In this document: one piece after another, positions 62,003 through 64,000 of the stretch
How positions within the stretch are numbered: position 1 is the stretch's first letter
Layout of the letters: every line of letters starts with the position of its first letter
Source of the DNA: Pseudomonas sp. M47T1
GTDB lineage: Bacteria > Pseudomonadota > Gammaproteobacteria > Pseudomonadales > Pseudomonadaceae
Reading direction: 5' to 3'
DNA length: 64,000 bases
Assembly (NCBI RefSeq): GCF_000263855.1
Contig: NZ_AJWX01000005.1
Location: 1 to 64,000 of the forward strand
Program-made: the position numbers and the translations under genes
The notes under the pieces: generated by a model
What the model was told of the DNA's origin: nothing
What the model saw: only the letters and a program-made list of their open reading frames with translations
Databases searched by the model: none

Positions 62003-63222
62003 GCCTAACCGTCGAACAGATCCTGGCGCTGCCGGGCCTTGAGGAAATGACCCTGCGCGCTGGCAGACGCCAGTGCCATCGCAGCGTGCGCTGGTCGTAC
62101 GTGGCGGAAAATCAGGGCATTGCCGACTGGGTGATGGGCGGCGAGCTGGTGTTTGTCACCGGCATCAACCTGGCCCGTGATGAAGCCAACCTGCTGCGCC
62201 TGGTGCGCGAAGGCGAACACTGTGGCATCGCCGGCCTGGTGATTCTCACCGGCGACGCCTTCATCCAGCGTATTCCCGCGTCCGTGGTGGCGCTCGCCGA
62301 AACCCTGGGCCTGCCGCTGATCGAGCAGCCCTACGCGCTGAAGATGGTGATTGTCACGCACCTGATCGGCACGTCACTGGTGCAAATGGCCCAGGTTCGC
62401 CGCTCGCACCATGACATCCTTGGGCAACTGCTCAGCGGTGACTACCCCGGCATCGCCATCGTGCGCCAACGCGCGGCGCACTTGCAGTTGCCACTGGAAG
62501 GACCGCGCCGGGTGCTGGTGGTGCGCCTGTCGAATCAGGCCGCGCTGTTCGAGCAACAGCCGCCCGCCGATGCCGAACGCCAGCTGCAGCAATATCGCCA
62601 GGTTCTTGAAGACCAACTGGGGGCCTGGAACAACGACCGCGCCGCGCCCTTGCCCGTGGTCAGCCAGGGCGAACTGCTGGTGCTGCTGTTGAGCGGCGAC
62701 GCCGACCCGCGCAGCCAACTGGCACCGCTTTACCGGGATCTGCTGGGCCTGTGCGCGCCCATGACGCTGTTCATGGGCCTGTCGACCCTGGTCCACGACC
62801 CCGCCCACTACCGCCAGGCCTTGAGCGAAGCACGCCAGGCCCTGGAAGTGGCCGAGCACCTGCTTCCTGCCCATGGCCTGTGCGACTTCAACGAGCTGGG
62901 TGTGTTGCGCCTGTTGCAGGCGATTCCCGATCGCCAAGTGGTCGACACCTTCGTCCGCCAGACCCTGGGGCCGTTGCAGGAAAACGGCCGCAAGCAACCC
63001 CAGACCCTGCTATACACCCTGGACGCATTGCTTCAGGAAAACGGCAACGGCCTCAAGGCGGCGCACCGCCTGGGCATTCACCGCAATACCCTGAACCAGC
63101 GGCTGCAACGCATTGAACACCTCAGCGGGCAGTTGCTCGACGATCCCCTTTTCCGCATGAACGCTTCGGTGGCGCTGCTGGTGTGGCGTATGGCCGAGGC
63201 CCAGTTACAGGACCGCCCATGA
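61999..63222 (+). CDS. PucR-family transcriptional regulator
   Basis: 407 residues from GTG 61999 (SLTVEQILALPGLEEMTLRA); the earlier in-frame ATG at 61891 would give an unrelated N-terminus. Domains: PucR N-terminal domain (about 5-125), a central GGDEF-like CdaR domain (about 160-280) and C-terminal HTH_30 (about 340-400; LGIHRNTLNQRLQRIEHLSG). PucR proteins regulate purine or pyrimidine use. The stop overlaps the codA start (ATGA, 63219-63222), so it is in one operon with cytosine deaminase. Confidence 0.9.
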   Translation: MSLTVEQILALPGLEEMTLRAGRRQCHRSVRWSYVAENQGIADWVMGGELVFVTGINLARDEANLLRLVREGEHCGIAGLVILTGDAFIQRIPASVVALAETLGLPLIEQPYALKMVIVTHLIGTSLVQMAQVRRSHHDILGQLLSGDYPGIAIVRQRAAHLQLPLEGPRRVLVVRLSNQAALFEQQPPADAERQLQQYRQVLEDQLGAWNNDRAAPLPVVSQGELLVLLLSGDADPRSQLAPLYRDLLGLCAPMTLFMGLSTLVHDPAHYRQALSEARQALEVAEHLLPAHGLCDFNELGVLRLLQAIPDRQVVDTFVRQTLGPLQENGRKQPQTLLYTLDALLQENGNGLKAAHRLGIHRNTLNQRLQRIEHLSGQLLDDPLFRMNASVALLVWRMAEAQLQDRP

Positions 63223-64000
63223 ACATCATCAACGCTACCCTGCGCAAACGCCAAGGCCTGTTCACCGTGACGTGCGACGGTGGCCGCATCAGCGCCATCA
63301 CCGCCCAGCCCGACCTGCTGCTTGCCAAGGACGATGACATCGACGCTGCTGGCCAGTTGCTGATCGCGCCACTGGTGGAGCCACACATCCATCTGGACGC
63401 CACCCTTACCGCCGGTGATCCGCAGTGGAACATGAGCGGTACGCTGTTCGAAGGCATCGAACGCTGGGGCCAGCGCAAGGCAACCATCACCCACGAGGAC
63501 ACCAAGGCGCGGGCGCACACCACCATTCGCATGCTGGCCGAGCACGGCATCCAGCACGTGCGCACCCACATCGACGTTACCGACCCCACCCTGGGCGCAC
63601 TCAAGGCCATGCTCGAGGTGCGCGAAGAGGCCCGCCACCTGGTAGACCTGCAAATCGTCGCGTTTCCCCAGGAAGGCATCGAGTCCTACGACAACGGGCG
63701 CGCGCTGATGGAGCAAGCCATCGAGCTGGGCGCCGACGTAGTGGGCGGAATTCCGCATTTCGAGAACACCCGCGAGCAAGGTGTCAGCTCGATCAAGTTC
63801 CTGATGGACCTGGCCGAGCGCAGGGGTTGCCTGGTAGACGTGCATTGCGATGAAACCGATGACCCCCATTCGCGCTTCCTCGAAGTGCTGGCCGAAGAAG
63901 CCCGGGTGCGAGGCATGGGCAGCCGTGTCACGGCCAGCCATACCACCGCCATGGGCTCCTACGACAATGCCTATTGCTCCAAGCTGTTTCGCCTGCTCAA
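63219..64000 (+). CDS. codA: Cytosine deaminase (partial, runs off window)
   Basis: First 260 residues. Amidohydrolase with metal ligands in APLVEPHIHLDATLTAG (His-x-His), HIQHVRTHIDVTDP, CLVDVHCDETDD and VTASHTTAMGSY; this order matches CodA, which converts cytosine to uracil (and 5-fluorocytosine to 5-fluorouracil). It starts with ATG 63219, overlapping pucR by four bases. The last catalytic Asp lies beyond the window. Confidence 0.9.
   Translation, partial: MNIINATLRKRQGLFTVTCDGGRISAITAQPDLLLAKDDDIDAAGQLLIAPLVEPHIHLDATLTAGDPQWNMSGTLFEGIERWGQRKATITHEDTKARAHTTIRMLAEHGIQHVRTHIDVTDPTLGALKAMLEVREEARHLVDLQIVAFPQEGIESYDNGRALMEQAIELGADVVGGIPHFENTREQGVSSIKFLMDLAERRGCLVDVHCDETDDPHSRFLEVLAEEARVRGMGSRVTASHTTAMGSYDNAYCSKLFRLL

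Noticed and set aside
1-64000. CRISPR array, integron, insertion sequence, tRNA or rRNA
   Set aside because: No regularly spaced direct repeats, transposase or integrase frames, cloverleaf or rRNA cores were recognised while reading the window.

Overview
The window is typical Pseudomonas chromosome: high GC, tightly packed genes, REP-like palindromes between genes, and familiar Pseudomonas families such as Bcr/CflA exporters, malate:quinone oxidoreductase, an ArnT-type transferase, RlhA, a FecI/FecR/TonB-receptor cell and a PucR-codA pair. Codon use and gene families suggest the fluorescens/putida side of the genus, but the species cannot be fixed from the sequence alone. I see no rRNA, tRNA, CRISPR array or intact insertion sequence. 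Several genes are in decay: a sigma-54 activator cut through its GAFTGA loop, a frameshifted class A beta-lactamase, and remnants of a solute-binding protein, a spore-coat-U fimbrial subunit and a DUF2092 protein.

Layout. 0-5.3 kb: the end of a type II secretion operon (gspE, then gspF off the edge, minus strand), divergent from a small secreted protein coupled to a large GH3 glycosidase. 5.3-12.7 kb: TetR-MATE operon, two MFS exporters, a RidA protein and rlhA. 13-22.6 kb: an orphan sulfonate/nitrate-type binding protein, then a c-di-GMP cluster: a polyamine-type binding protein coupled to a dCache-HAMP-GGDEF enzyme, a second membrane GGEEF enzyme, a DHA2 exporter, a 44-residue cysteine-rich protein and a PAS-PAS-GGDEF-EAL protein. 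23-29.6 kb: mqo, the truncated sigma-54 activator, and an iron cell-surface signalling operon with a Fur-like box. 29.6-45.4 kb: metabolic genes (aldehyde dehydrogenase, galactose/arabinose-type dehydrogenase, SulP transporter, PRISE-like reductase, lipoprotein hydrolase homologue, EntS-like exporter, stand-alone EPSP synthase, aldo/keto reductase, periplasmic lactonase, cysteine desulfurase, class II aldolase). 45.7-50.5 kb: frameshifted beta-lactamase, then an envelope block of an Ais-like histidine phosphatase, orphan ArnT and a metallophosphoesterase. 50.8-57.5 kb: the most interesting block (below), followed by a DipZ-type thiol-redox protein and an outer-membrane protein. 57.5-64 kb: small Pseudomonas proteins, a flavin monooxygenase, and a PucR regulator coupled to cytosine deaminase codA.

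The strongest novel signal is at 51.9-54.6 kb. Four 24-bp inverted repeats of the form CGCTAT-N12-ATAGCG (one half-site has a single mismatch) sit in four intergenic regions, in front of a Rieske oxygenase, a bestrophin-type anion channel (divergent to a small unknown gene), a two-domain molbindin (Mop) and an M24 metallopeptidase (divergent to dipZ). The half-sites resemble those of the molybdate-responsive repressor ModE, and a Mop protein lies among the targets. I infer an undescribed local molybdate (ModE-type) regulon that joins a molybdenum-independent oxygenase, a candidate oxyanion channel, a molybdate buffer and a peptidase.
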